Shown one piece after another: positions 8,644 through 17,186 of a DNA stretch of 64,000 bases (within the stretch, counting starts at the first letter, position 1; every line of letters starts with the position of its first letter). Origin of the DNA: UBA4416 sp963422675 (GTDB taxonomy: Bacteria > Bacteroidota > Bacteroidia > B-17B0 > Aurantibacillaceae); assembly GCA_963422675.2 (NCBI GenBank), contig CAXVYS010000010.1, forward strand, positions 1-64,000, read 5' to 3'. Made by a program: the position numbers and the translations under genes. The notes beneath the pieces are model-generated. The model searched no databases. It worked only from the letters and a program-made list of their open reading frames with translations, and had not been told where the DNA came from.

Positions 8644-9883
8644 ACTCAATAACTGTAATTTCAGGCCAGATGCCTAAACGTCCCGGATACCCTAAAAAGC
8701 CCAGCCCACGGTTAACATACAGGTACTGATTATCCTGCCTGTATAAGCCCGCCCAGTGTTTATAAATGTATTGTACGGGGCTCCATTTAAAGCCGGGAAT
8801 TTCAATTCCGAATTGCATACCATGTGTATGCCCGCTTAAAGTCAAATCAATGTCTTTATATTTTTTTTCCTGGCTTACCTGCACATCCCAGTGAGAAGGA
8901 TCATGGGATAATAAAATTTTAAAAGGATAACCTTCTGTTCCGGCGTGTGCGTTTTCTAACTTGCCGTAACGCGGGAATCTTAAATTACCTCCCCAGTTTT
9001 CTATTCCTAATAAAGCAATTTTTTGTCCGTCTTTTTCAATCGGTACATGCTCATTCATTAATAAACGCCATCCCGATGCGGCCTGAACAGCCTTAAGATC
9101 TTCTAAATTTTGTTTCTTCGCTTCAGGGCTTTCCCAGTCAGGAACATAATCGCCATAATCATGGTTACCAAGGCATGAGTAAACACCATAAGGAGCTTTC
9201 AGCATTTTATAACTTTCTAAATGGGGTGTTGTTTCTGCGCTGACGTTATTCACCAAATCACCGGTAAATAAGATCATATCGGGCTTTTGCTCCAATACCA
9301 AATTAAAAGCAGTTACCAATGGCTCAGTCGATAAAAAACTTCCGGAGTGAATATCAGATACCTGAACAATTTTAAAACCATTAAATGCCTCAGGGATATT
9401 AGGTGATTTTACTTTTACTTTATGTACCCTGTATTTGTAGGCCCCTTTAACCATACCATATATAAAGGATATTGCAGGTAATACGGTAAACGTTAGTCCA
9501 ACATAACTTAAGAATTTTAAGCGGCTAATGTGGTGGGTTACTTCAACGGCATCGGCAGGCTTGCTTTGAAAAAAAGTAGCGATCCATCGGAATAATCGTA
9601 CAATATCATCTACAGCTAAAAAGATAATTCCCAGGAATTTACAGATTAACAGGATGAAACCCATGGAGTATAAAATGCGGAAAAAATTATTCCAGTTGGT
9701 GGGAGGATAAAAAATGGCGGCGGCTCCAATAATAATATTCATGGCTGCAAGAGAAATGGCGATAGTATAAAGAATCTTTCTTTTGCCGGGAGTATAATCA
9801 AGACTGATGGTTTTAATGATCTGAAAGAAGTACAGTTCCACTAATATAATGATGACAAAGAAAACTAAAAGGCGAATGAACAT
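8630..9883 (-). CDS. Membrane-anchored calcineurin-like metallophosphoesterase
   Basis: 417 aa. The first 150 residues contain four hydrophobic helices; the rest is a binuclear metallophosphatase domain with all signature blocks in order: IVQVSDIHSGSF (DxH), LFTGDLVNN (GDxxx), CLGNHDYGDY (GNHD), ILLSHDPSHW and LSGHTHGMQFG (GHTH). The layout matches the YaeI/YkoQ-like group, some of which act on lipid-linked or pyrophosphate substrates; the substrate here is not known. The catalytic domain should sit at the inner-membrane surface. It is monocistronic and convergent with the lipoprotein remnant. Confidence 0.85.
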   Translation of the reverse strand: MFIRLLVFFVIIILVELYFFQIIKTISLDYTPGKRKILYTIAISLAAMNIIIGAAAIFYPPTNWNNFFRILYSMGFILLICKFLGIIFLAVDDIVRLFRWIATFFQSKPADAVEVTHHISRLKFLSYVGLTFTVLPAISFIYGMVKGAYKYRVHKVKVKSPNIPEAFNGFKIVQVSDIHSGSFLSTEPLVTAFNLVLEQKPDMILFTGDLVNNVSAETTPHLESYKMLKAPYGVYSCLGNHDYGDYVPDWESPEAKKQNLEDLKAVQAASGWRLLMNEHVPIEKDGQKIALLGIENWGGNLRFPRYGKLENAHAGTEGYPFKILLSHDPSHWDVQVSQEKKYKDIDLTLSGHTHGMQFGIEIPGFKWSPVQYIYKHWAGLYRQDNQYLYVNRGLGFLGYPGRLGIWPEITVIELERG

Positions 9884-9976
9884 AGCTATTAAATTTAATT
9901 GGACGTAAAGATATTGTTTTGAAGTTCTTCTTATGATGGGCTGCCCGTTATATTTTACTAAAATGGTTCTATTTTA

Positions 9977-10013
9977 GGTTAATGTTACTATAGGTCGGTT
10001 AATGGTACTATAG
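9977..10013 (+). promoter_or_regulatory. 17-bp direct repeat, 20-bp period, upstream of thiolase
   Basis: GGTTAATGTTACTATAG at 9977-9993 is repeated as GGTTAATGGTACTATAG at 9997-10013, 16 of 17 identical, exactly 20 bp apart (about two helical turns). It lies between the divergent metallophosphatase and thiolase genes. This arrangement suits a protein binding twice on one face of the DNA; the protein is unknown. The remainder of 9884-10239 is AT-rich, and the likely thiolase promoter is at its right end. Confidence 0.4.
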
Positions 10014-10207
10014 CGAGGTGAGAGGATATCTGTAACAATCCAATTAGTGTTTAAACCATTAATCGCTTTAGTTGTTTATGGATGCATATAGCTAAATAGT
10101 GAGCCTATATCTCTACATTTTTACTGTGAAAGTCTAAAATTGTTAATTAATAATGAAAATGTTAATGTTTTTTAGATGAATGGTGAACTAAACTTAAAAT
10201 CCAATGC

Positions 10208-10215
10208 TATATTTG
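10208..10215 (+). promoter_or_regulatory. Putative -7 element for the thiolase gene
   Basis: TATATTTG fits the Bacteroidota -7 consensus TAnnTTTG and sits 24 bp before the ATG at 10240. I see no good TTTG -33 element at the expected distance. Confidence 0.4.
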
Positions 10216-10239
10216 GCGCGATTATTTAAATTTTAAAAA

Positions 10240-11418
10240 ATGAGCAAAGAAGTATATATTGTATCGGCTGTAAGAACTCCAATGGGTTCTTTTGGTGGAA
10301 CTTTAGCAGGTATTCCTGCTACGAAATTAGGTGCTATCGCTATTAAAGGTGCGTTAGACAGAATTAACCTTGATCCTAAATTAGTAAACGAAGTGTTTAT
10401 GGGATCAGTTTTACAGGCTAATGTAGGGCAAGCCCCTGCACGTCAGGCAGCAAAATTTGCCGGCTTACCTGATAGTGTTAATTGTACTACCGTTAACAAA
10501 GTATGTGCAAGCGGAATGAAATCGGTTTCATTAGCTGTTCAGGCTATTTTATTGGGCGACGCGGATGTTGTTGTTGCCGGCGGAATGGAAAACATGAGTT
10601 CTGTTCCTTTTTATTTAGAAAATAACCGTTGGGGTGCAAAATATGGTAACGGTACAGTAGTTGACGGTTTAGCAAAAGATGGTTTAACGGATGTATACAA
10701 TAACTCCCCAATGGGTAACTGTGCAGAGCTTTGTGCTAAAGAATATCATTTTACACGCGAAGATCAGGATGCTTTTGCAATTGAATCCTATAAGCGTTCG
10801 GCAGCAGCCTGGGCAGCAGGAAAATTTAAAGATGAAATAGTTCCTGTTGAAGTAAAAACAAAAAAAGGAGATATTCTTTTTGCAGAAGATGAAGAATACA
10901 AAGCAGTAAACTTTGAAAAAATCCCCGGCTTAAAACCGGTGTTTCAAAAAGACGGAACCGTTACTGCTGCTAATGCATCTACAATGAATGATGGCGCTGC
11001 AGCTTTAGTATTAATGAGCAAAGAAAAGGCAGATGCTTTAGGTTTAAAACCTTTGGCAAAAATAAAAGGTTATGCAGATGCTGAACAAGCTCCGGAGTGG
11101 TTTACAACAACTCCTGCTATTGCATTGCCTAAAGCAGTTGAAAAAGCAGGTTTAAAAGTAAGTGACATTAATTATTTCGAATTAAACGAAGCATTTGCTG
11201 TAGTTGGTTTAGCAAATATTAAATTAATGAATTTAGATGCAGCTAAAGTAAACGTAAACGGTGGAGCGGTTTCTTTAGGACATCCTTTAGGAGCTTCCGG
11301 CGCACGTGTTTTAGTAACATTGATCAACGTATTAAAACAAAACAACGCGAAGTACGGAGCAGCAGCTATTTGTAATGGCGGTGGCGGTGCTACATCTATT
11401 GTGATTGAAAATATGTAA
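10240..11418 (+). CDS. Acetyl-CoA C-acyltransferase (thiolase)
   Basis: 392-aa thiolase II that condenses two acetyl-CoA to acetoacetyl-CoA or cleaves 3-ketoacyl-CoA in beta-oxidation. The nucleophile is Cys89 in VCASGMKS. The second-half motifs NEAFAVV, GGAVSLGHPLGASGAR (His) and CNGGGGA (second Cys) are all intact, and the length is normal. No fatty-oxidation partner is adjacent, so biosynthetic (AtoB-like) and degradative (FadA-like) roles cannot be separated. A strong hairpin terminator follows at 11446, so it is transcribed alone. Confidence 0.92.
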   Translation: MSKEVYIVSAVRTPMGSFGGTLAGIPATKLGAIAIKGALDRINLDPKLVNEVFMGSVLQANVGQAPARQAAKFAGLPDSVNCTTVNKVCASGMKSVSLAVQAILLGDADVVVAGGMENMSSVPFYLENNRWGAKYGNGTVVDGLAKDGLTDVYNNSPMGNCAELCAKEYHFTREDQDAFAIESYKRSAAAWAAGKFKDEIVPVEVKTKKGDILFAEDEEYKAVNFEKIPGLKPVFQKDGTVTAANASTMNDGAAALVLMSKEKADALGLKPLAKIKGYADAEQAPEWFTTTPAIALPKAVEKAGLKVSDINYFELNEAFAVVGLANIKLMNLDAAKVNVNGGAVSLGHPLGASGARVLVTLINVLKQNNAKYGAAAICNGGGGATSIVIENM

Positions 11419-11445
11419 TTGTAATTACAATATAATAATAAGAGA

Positions 11446-11471
11446 AGCTGTCTGAAAAGACAGCTTTTTTT
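11446..11471 (+). terminator. Intrinsic terminator after thiolase
   Basis: AGCTGTCT-GAAA-AGACAGCT, an 8-bp perfect stem with a GAAA tetraloop, directly followed by T7. It separates the thiolase from the downstream kinase gene. Confidence 0.85.
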
Positions 11472-11542
11472 ATGTGCAGATTTTTTTTAATCGTATGTAT
11501 GGTTTAACAAATTATCTCGCAAATTATCAGTTAATTTGTTGG

Positions 11543-13306
11543 ATGAAACTCCCTCTGCTACTGTTGTTTTTACTATCCCTGTTTGTTTTTCCTATAAACG
11601 CTCAAAATGATACGGTTAAGGTTATTTCGTGGTATGATAAAAGCCAGGTATTTGAAGAAAACTCACAGTCCGATTCAGAGCTGGTTTATCTCACTAAATC
11701 TTTATCACTGGCTGAGAAATTAAATTTCACAAGAGGTATTTCAGTTTCGTTGGGTTCATTAGGTACTTTTTATATGCATAAAGGGGAATACCCAAAAGCA
11801 TTAACGTATTATTTTAGAGGATTGGGTATTGATGAGAAAAACGGAAACAAAAAAGGAATCTTAACCAAATCAGGAAACATAGGAATTATATATGATAATC
11901 AGGGCGATTTCCCAAAAGCACTGGAATATTATAATAAAGCCCTTTCCATTGCACGTGAGCTTAACGAGAAGAAATATATTTCTATTCAATTTTGCAATAT
12001 TGCCATCGTATATAGTATACAACATAAATTTGATCTCGCTTTAAGTAACTTCGAAAAAGCTCTGGAGATGGACTGTGCCTTAAATGATAAAGAAGGTATT
12101 GCCAGAAATCTTAGCAATATAGGAAGCGTTTATGAAGACAGTAAACGCTTTATGCTTTCACTGGAGAAACACCTTCAGGCTTTAAAAATTGCAGAAGAGA
12201 TTGACGATAAAAATATTATTGTAAGTTGCCTCACTAATATTGGTTGGGTTAACACCGATCTTAAAAAGTATAAAGTAGCAGAAGAGTATTTTGTAAAAGC
12301 ATTGAAAATTTCAGAAGAGGTTGATGATCTCAATCTTAAAAGCCAGATGGAAAGCATACTGAGCGATTTTTATAAAGAATCGGGAAACGAACGTCTGGCG
12401 CTTCAACATTATAAAACTTATATCAGTATACGCGACAGTGTGTATAATGAAGAGAACACCAAAAAAAGCGTGCGTGAGGAAATGAATTACGATTTCGAAA
12501 AAAAACGAGCCGCTACAAAGTTTGAACATGATAAGGTTGTCTATCAATTAGAAGCAGATAATACCCTGCAAAAGCAATGGAGAGTGTTTTTTATAACAGT
12601 AATTGCCCTGGCTTTTATTGTGTTGTTTTTTGTGAAACGGGCCTACGATAATAAAAAACGACTGACTATTGTATTGGAAGCCGAAGACCAACGTAAAGAT
12701 GTTTTATTGCAGGAAGTACATCACCGGATCAATAATAATTTACAGATCATTTCAAGTCTTTTAACTCTACAGGCTAATAGTGCGGAGAATGAGAAACTAA
12801 CGGAATACCTTGTTCAAAGTCAGAATCGAATTCAATCGCTTTCTGCTTTACATGAATTATTGTATGATACCAATTCACCTTTAGAAATTAATATGGAAGA
12901 TTATATTAATAAGGTGTTGGATTTTCATCGTGATGTATTACAGGCGCTTCCTGCTAAAGTGATGATGGAATCAGACATACAGCCGGTAAAATTCCCTACA
13001 AAACTGGCGGTTCCTCTGGCATTGATCGTTAATGAGCTCGTAACCAATTCTATTAAATATGCGTTCGTTAATAAAAAAGAAGGCCTTATTAAAGTGAGTT
13101 TAAAAGAAAACCCTGAGGGCAATAGCTGGCAAGTAACAATTTCTGATAATGGAACAGGTTTGCCTGACGAATCGGGAAAAAGAAAAGATAGCCTGGGGCT
13201 TAAGCTTGTAAACATTATGACCAAACAAATCGGTGGCGTATTAACCTCAAAGAATGAGAATGGTGCTGTATTTAACGTTACCTTTAATCTTATAAAAACA
13301 AAGTAA
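11543..13306 (+). CDS. TPR-containing sensor histidine kinase, HisKA_2 type
   Basis: 587 aa from ATG 11543, chosen because it gives a clean signal peptide (MKLPLLLLFLLSLFVFPINA); the frame opens earlier at GTG 11474 but that overlaps the terminator region. Periplasmic part: about six TPR units (for example KALTYYFRGLGIDEKNGNKKG, repeated with IGxxYxxxGDFPKALEYY). One TM helix lies near residues 348-368. The cytoplasmic HisKA_2 dimerisation helix has EVHHRINNNLQII with the phospho-acceptor at His393/394, then a HATPase domain (NELVTNSIKYAF, DNGTGLPD, GLKLV). Ten bp upstream of its LytTR response regulator, it forms a two-component pair. Confidence 0.9.
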   Translation: MKLPLLLLFLLSLFVFPINAQNDTVKVISWYDKSQVFEENSQSDSELVYLTKSLSLAEKLNFTRGISVSLGSLGTFYMHKGEYPKALTYYFRGLGIDEKNGNKKGILTKSGNIGIIYDNQGDFPKALEYYNKALSIARELNEKKYISIQFCNIAIVYSIQHKFDLALSNFEKALEMDCALNDKEGIARNLSNIGSVYEDSKRFMLSLEKHLQALKIAEEIDDKNIIVSCLTNIGWVNTDLKKYKVAEEYFVKALKISEEVDDLNLKSQMESILSDFYKESGNERLALQHYKTYISIRDSVYNEENTKKSVREEMNYDFEKKRAATKFEHDKVVYQLEADNTLQKQWRVFFITVIALAFIVLFFVKRAYDNKKRLTIVLEAEDQRKDVLLQEVHHRINNNLQIISSLLTLQANSAENEKLTEYLVQSQNRIQSLSALHELLYDTNSPLEINMEDYINKVLDFHRDVLQALPAKVMMESDIQPVKFPTKLAVPLALIVNELVTNSIKYAFVNKKEGLIKVSLKENPEGNSWQVTISDNGTGLPDESGKRKDSLGLKLVNIMTKQIGGVLTSKNENGAVFNVTFNLIKTK

Positions 13307-13316
13307 TTTTTATTCC

Positions 13317-14024
13317 ATGATTTCCGCCTCACGTTTTTTAATTGTTGAAGATGAATTGCTGATAGCCGAAACAATTTCTGAGTATCTTAAACGGGAAGGT
13401 TGCGGAAAAATAGTGATAGTAGATTCAGTAGAAGAAGCTATACACGAAATTGAAGCGAACCGGCCGGATATGATCTTAACGGATATAGCTCTGGGAAAAG
13501 AAAAAAACGGGATTGATCTTGGAAATCTGATCCACACCAAATATCACATTCCTTTTTTATACATTACCTCTCATGCCGATAAGGGTATGATTGATAAGGC
13601 AAAACATACACGCCCGAATGCATACATTGTAAAGCCCTTTAAAAAAGAAGATCTGTTGGTGGCAATTGAACTGGGTCTTTATAATGTATCTCACGCTCCC
13701 GTAGCATCAACTGAAACAGAAGAGTTAATGATAAAAGAAGGTCGAACGCTCGTAAGACTATACCATACTAATATCCTGTGGATGGAAGCCGATGGAAATT
13801 ATACGACTATTTATTTAAAAGATGACAAACGCCGGGTAGTCAGAACTTCTTTAACCGAATTTCAGGAACAATTGCCCTCCCCAACGTTTATTCGTATTCA
13901 TAAATCTTACCTGGTTAATAAAAAACACATTTCAGAAGTAAGAGCCGGTAGCGTTTTAATTCATGGCACCGAACTGTCAACAGGCAGAACCTATCATCAA
14001 AATCTTGTAGATAGCTTTAAGTAA
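13317..14024 (+). CDS. LytTR-family response regulator
   Basis: 235 aa. The receiver domain (1-125) has the acidic pair VEDE, phospho-acceptor Asp56 in LTDIALG, the switch Thr in ITSH and Lys in IVKPFKKED. A LytTR DNA-binding domain follows (about 137-235: IKEGRTLVRLY ... FIRIHKSYLVNKKHI). It is cotranscribed with the HisKA_2 kinase. Its likely targets are the two paired GTTCA direct-repeat sites at 14083 and 14550, since LytTR proteins bind short direct repeats about two turns apart; that link is inference. Confidence 0.92.
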   Translation: MISASRFLIVEDELLIAETISEYLKREGCGKIVIVDSVEEAIHEIEANRPDMILTDIALGKEKNGIDLGNLIHTKYHIPFLYITSHADKGMIDKAKHTRPNAYIVKPFKKEDLLVAIELGLYNVSHAPVASTETEELMIKEGRTLVRLYHTNILWMEADGNYTTIYLKDDKRRVVRTSLTEFQEQLPSPTFIRIHKSYLVNKKHISEVRAGSVLIHGTELSTGRTYHQNLVDSFK

Positions 14025-14082
14025 ATCCCTGCATTATCCTGCAACATTACCAGGTTATTCAACCGCTTTCATAGATAATGCG

Positions 14083-14149
14083 GTTCACATACTTTAATCT
14101 GCTGTTCAGCCCATTTTTAAACTCAGCATAAACCTTTATGTTATTTTTG
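14083..14149 (+). promoter_or_regulatory. Predicted LytTR direct-repeat site plus -7 element (site 1)
   Basis: GTTCA at 14083-14087 and again at 14104-14108, a 21-bp period, inside a block nearly identical to site 2 at 14550. A -7 element TATTTTTG lies at 14142-14149, 38 bp from the second GTTCA, and there is no TTTG -33 element. This looks like an activator-dependent promoter for the stand-alone LytTR gene. The -7 element ends 3 bp before ATG 14153, implying a leaderless message. Confidence 0.6.
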
Positions 14150-14152
14150 AAA

Positions 14153-14527
14153 ATGAACAAAAATCTTTCTGAAGGACTTTTTATAAAAGAAGGACGAACC
14201 TTAGTTTACATCGCGTATAAAAATATTATGTGGGCCGAAGCCGAAGGCAATTATATTACAATACATATTTATCATCATAAGGATAGAATAACCCGTACAA
14301 CGTTAACGCAGCTTATGGAAAGGCTTCCTTCCGGAAAATTTATAAGAGTCCATAAGTCCTACCTGGTGCATAATGCCAGTGTTACAGAAATACATTCTAA
14401 TGTACTGTTCCTTGGTCAAAAACAAATACCTATTGGCAGAAGCTATAAAAAAAGCGTGGGAGAGCATTTTGCTGTTATGCTGGCTCAAAATAAATCAAAA
14501 AGTAATAGCGTTTTAATAAGCGAATGA
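14153..14527 (+). CDS. Stand-alone LytTR DNA-binding protein
   Basis: 124 aa from ATG 14153; an in-frame ATG at 14138 would add five residues but lies upstream of the apparent -7 element. It consists only of a LytTR domain (IKEGRTLVYIAYKNIMWAEA ... FIRVHKSYLVHNASVTEI) and closely resembles the C-terminal domain of the response regulator just upstream, with the same IKEGRTLV start and RxHKSYLV core. It has no receiver domain, so it cannot be phosphorylated in the usual way. It could be a constitutive co-regulator or a competitor for the same DNA sites. Preceded by site 1, followed by site 2. Confidence 0.8.
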   Translation: MNKNLSEGLFIKEGRTLVYIAYKNIMWAEAEGNYITIHIYHHKDRITRTTLTQLMERLPSGKFIRVHKSYLVHNASVTEIHSNVLFLGQKQIPIGRSYKKSVGEHFAVMLAQNKSKSNSVLISE

Positions 14528-14549
14528 AATTAAAACAGGTACAAAAGTC

Positions 14550-14616
14550 GTTCACACACTTTATTCTGTCGTTCAGCCCATTTCTATTTTCTGGTTGTTT
14601 TTATGAGTTACTTTCG
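14550..14616 (+). promoter_or_regulatory. Predicted LytTR direct-repeat site plus -7 element (site 2)
   Basis: GTTCA at 14550-14554 and 14571-14575 (21-bp period) in a block matching site 1 (shared GTTCAGCCCATTT). TACTTTCG at 14609-14616 is again exactly 38 bp from the second GTTCA. It drives the T9SS protein gene at 14700 with a leader of about 80 nt. Confidence 0.6.
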
Positions 14617-14699
14617 CGCAGAGTCTGTAAACACTGCATTTTTTGACTGTGTTTAAGGACTTCAGTATAATCTAATTAATAAAATTTAAACTTAACCGA

Positions 14700-16946
14700 A
14701 TGAAAAAACTATTACTAGCAGCAGCAGGCATTGCACTTTATTTTTTGCCTACCGTTACATCTGCACAAATTTATTCCGTATGGGGTAATGCCATTAATCA
14801 GCACAATGGTATGTATGATACAATTAGTGCCGGCGGAGATTCCCTTAAATTCCGTTTCCCTTCAACACCTTCAACAGCATGGGGAACAGCAAAACTGATC
14901 GTTTATTACGAAGGTCAATTCAAAAACGATTATTTGGAATCTTATGATGAAACCTTAAACAATTTTGGAAGTACAAACCAAAGCTCTTTTGGGTATAATT
15001 GCTCACCTGAAGACTCTACCGTATTTAGCTTAACAGCGGCAGATATTAATATATGGAATGCCAACAACTCCATTGTTTTTACTTTTATTCCTACTACAGG
15101 GGTAGGAGCCTGTGTTACCAACCGGGTGCGTGCCCGACTGGTTTATAATTATTGCTTATCAGGCTTGCCATTTCAGTATGCTACTCCGGTTATTTCAAAC
15201 TCATCGGTTTGTGCTTTGGATGGCCCTTATGCTTTAACAGGAACACCTGCAGGAGGAATATTCTCAGGGCAGGGAGTTACAGGTAGTGTATTTAATCCGG
15301 CTAATCTTTCATCGGGTAATTATGTGATCGAGTATACGGCTACAGATTCTCATACCTGTACAACTACAGGATCAATAAATGTACTTGTAAATTCAAGACC
15401 GGTAGTTAATAATAATACCAGTATCTATGCCTGTAACGGAAGCACCGTGAGTTTAAACGCGAGTTTAGGTAATGATTTTATCTGGTATTCGAATGCAGGG
15501 CTTACTAATGCACTTGACACAACAAAGGTTTTTACAACGCCAACCTTAACACAAACTACTAATTACTGGGTTGCAGCAACGGATGAGAATAATTTCTATC
15601 GTGTAGACACCATTAAAAACACCAACTTTGCTATTGTAGATGAAGATGTACTTGCCGGAGATGACCGTGGAGGTATGGCTGTAACAAAAAGACATGTCTA
15701 TTTAAATGGAGACAATAATGCCGTACGTTATGATTTGAATTTAACTCCTTCTTCGGGTGTTTCACTTCCTATTCGTGATGGGATGTTTTCGGATCTTCGT
15801 TCAGGAAAAATCTGGTCAATGTGGAATACAGTAACCAATCTTTCTCCGAATAATGTAAGTATTTTCAATGTGAATGCTCTTCGTGGCCTGGATAGTAATC
15901 TTAATTTTACAAATGAATATGTGTATTTATCGCAGGTGATAAATATGGGAACCAGCCAGGAACAAAATGGTGTTTTTGCAGGTTATGGCCATGTAGGTTT
16001 TTACAGTGGCAATACACAACACTGGTATGTAATTGATATGGATAATGGTTTGGTAACAGATTTAGGCTTCCTGAGTAATCCTCAGTTTTCCGGATCAGAA
16101 AACTGGAGTGACTGGGGTGTTTTAGAATCGACGTGTACCGGCGTTTACTCAGCACTTTACCGTGGCAATAGTGGTAATGATATTAGCCGTCGTGTATTAC
16201 CTAATGGCCCTGTTACTTCTATTGGAACATTTACGGCCGGAATCAGCGATATGGCAAGTTTTACCTTTAACCCATGGAATAACCGTTGGTACTGGCATTA
16301 CGAAGGTGGATCCACTACATTTGGTGGTAGCAGCGAAACCTTAGGATACGCAGATGGAAAAGATACAACAGCTAAATGTAACAGCGCAGGTATTGGTTGT
16401 GCAACAAAAGTAACCGTTAATGTATCTGCAGATGTAACCTTAACTATTTCAACAAGTACTACTTGTGTAAGTAATGCAGCTATTCCTTTAACAGGTGGTT
16501 TACCTGCAGGCGGTACCTATTCGGGTATTGGAGTTGGTACAAATACAAGTGGAGTCGTATTTTATCCTGCATTGGCAGGTAGTGGAACCTATACTGTAAC
16601 CTACAATTATACGGATGCAGTAAGTGGTTGTAGTGATTTTGCGAAGAAAACAATTACGGTAAATCTTTGTACCGGAATAGAAGAACAAACGGCCATTACC
16701 GGTGTCACTGTTTTTCCAAATCCTAATGCAGGAAGTTTCTACTTCACTGTAAGTTCAGATGTATCTTCCATGTTAATTGAAGTAACCGATATCCAGGGGC
16801 GTATGGTGTTTACTGAAAATGAAACATCCGTTACGGCAGGATCTCCAAAACAGGTAAACTTAAGTAATATAGAAGATGGAATTTATTTTGTAAAATTAAC
16901 GAGTGCTACAGAACAACACGTTCAACGAATTTCTGTGATTCACTAA
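14700..16946 (+). CDS. Secreted T9SS-sorted protein with Ig-like segments
   Basis: 748 aa. Signal peptide to about residue 22 (TVTSA|Q). An N-terminal beta-sandwich region (20-155) is followed by PKD/Ig-like modules with the ALTGTPAGGIFSGQGV pattern, seen again near 600 as PLTGGLPAGGTYSGIGV, and a central beta-propeller-like stretch of 150-200 residues. The last 80 residues form a type A T9SS sorting domain (VFPNPNAGSF ... VTDIQGRMVF ... IEDGIYFVKL). It is exported and probably attached at the cell surface. The promoter carries a predicted LytTR site, so this is the likely output of the adjacent two-component system. Confidence 0.85.
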   Translation: MKKLLLAAAGIALYFLPTVTSAQIYSVWGNAINQHNGMYDTISAGGDSLKFRFPSTPSTAWGTAKLIVYYEGQFKNDYLESYDETLNNFGSTNQSSFGYNCSPEDSTVFSLTAADINIWNANNSIVFTFIPTTGVGACVTNRVRARLVYNYCLSGLPFQYATPVISNSSVCALDGPYALTGTPAGGIFSGQGVTGSVFNPANLSSGNYVIEYTATDSHTCTTTGSINVLVNSRPVVNNNTSIYACNGSTVSLNASLGNDFIWYSNAGLTNALDTTKVFTTPTLTQTTNYWVAATDENNFYRVDTIKNTNFAIVDEDVLAGDDRGGMAVTKRHVYLNGDNNAVRYDLNLTPSSGVSLPIRDGMFSDLRSGKIWSMWNTVTNLSPNNVSIFNVNALRGLDSNLNFTNEYVYLSQVINMGTSQEQNGVFAGYGHVGFYSGNTQHWYVIDMDNGLVTDLGFLSNPQFSGSENWSDWGVLESTCTGVYSALYRGNSGNDISRRVLPNGPVTSIGTFTAGISDMASFTFNPWNNRWYWHYEGGSTTFGGSSETLGYADGKDTTAKCNSAGIGCATKVTVNVSADVTLTISTSTTCVSNAAIPLTGGLPAGGTYSGIGVGTNTSGVVFYPALAGSGTYTVTYNYTDAVSGCSDFAKKTITVNLCTGIEEQTAITGVTVFPNPNAGSFYFTVSSDVSSMLIEVTDIQGRMVFTENETSVTAGSPKQVNLSNIEDGIYFVKLTSATEQHVQRISVIH

Positions 16947-16970
16947 TCATTTAAGATCTTAATATTTTTA

Positions 16971-17001
16971 AAAGGGCATCTCTATGAGATGCCCTTTTTT
17001 T
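16971..17001 (+). terminator. Intrinsic terminator after T9SS protein gene
   Basis: GGGCATCTC-TAT-GAGATGCCC, a 9-bp perfect stem with flanking A and T runs (T7 downstream). Confidence 0.85.
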
Positions 17002-17008
17002 ATGAGAT

Positions 17009-17071
17009 GTCATTCCGTCACGACACGATGATTCAGCGTCTCATGAGATTCTCAATCAAGTTCGGAATAAC
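17009..17071. repeat. Degenerate interspersed palindromic repeat
   Basis: GTCATTCCG at 17009-17017 pairs with CGGAATAAC at 17063-17071 across a spacer containing ATTCTCAATCAAGTTCGGAA. Sequences of this GTCATTCCGnnnnnTTCGGAATGAC type are common dispersed intergenic repeats in Bacteroidota. Related words recur at 45612-45653. Nothing else is recognisable in 17072-17186. Confidence 0.4.
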
Positions 17072-17186
17072 ACCTGTTTAATCCCACATTAGTCTGATAC
17101 AGTACCAAAGTCAGTCAAAAAAACGATACTTTATATTTTACAATTGAATAATTTTTACAGATATTTAATAATTGAAAAAATTAGCC

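Noticed and set aside
11474..11542. N-terminal extension of the HisKA_2 kinase from GTG 11474
   Set aside because: It begins 3 bp after the terminator T run and would bury the signal peptide 23 residues in.
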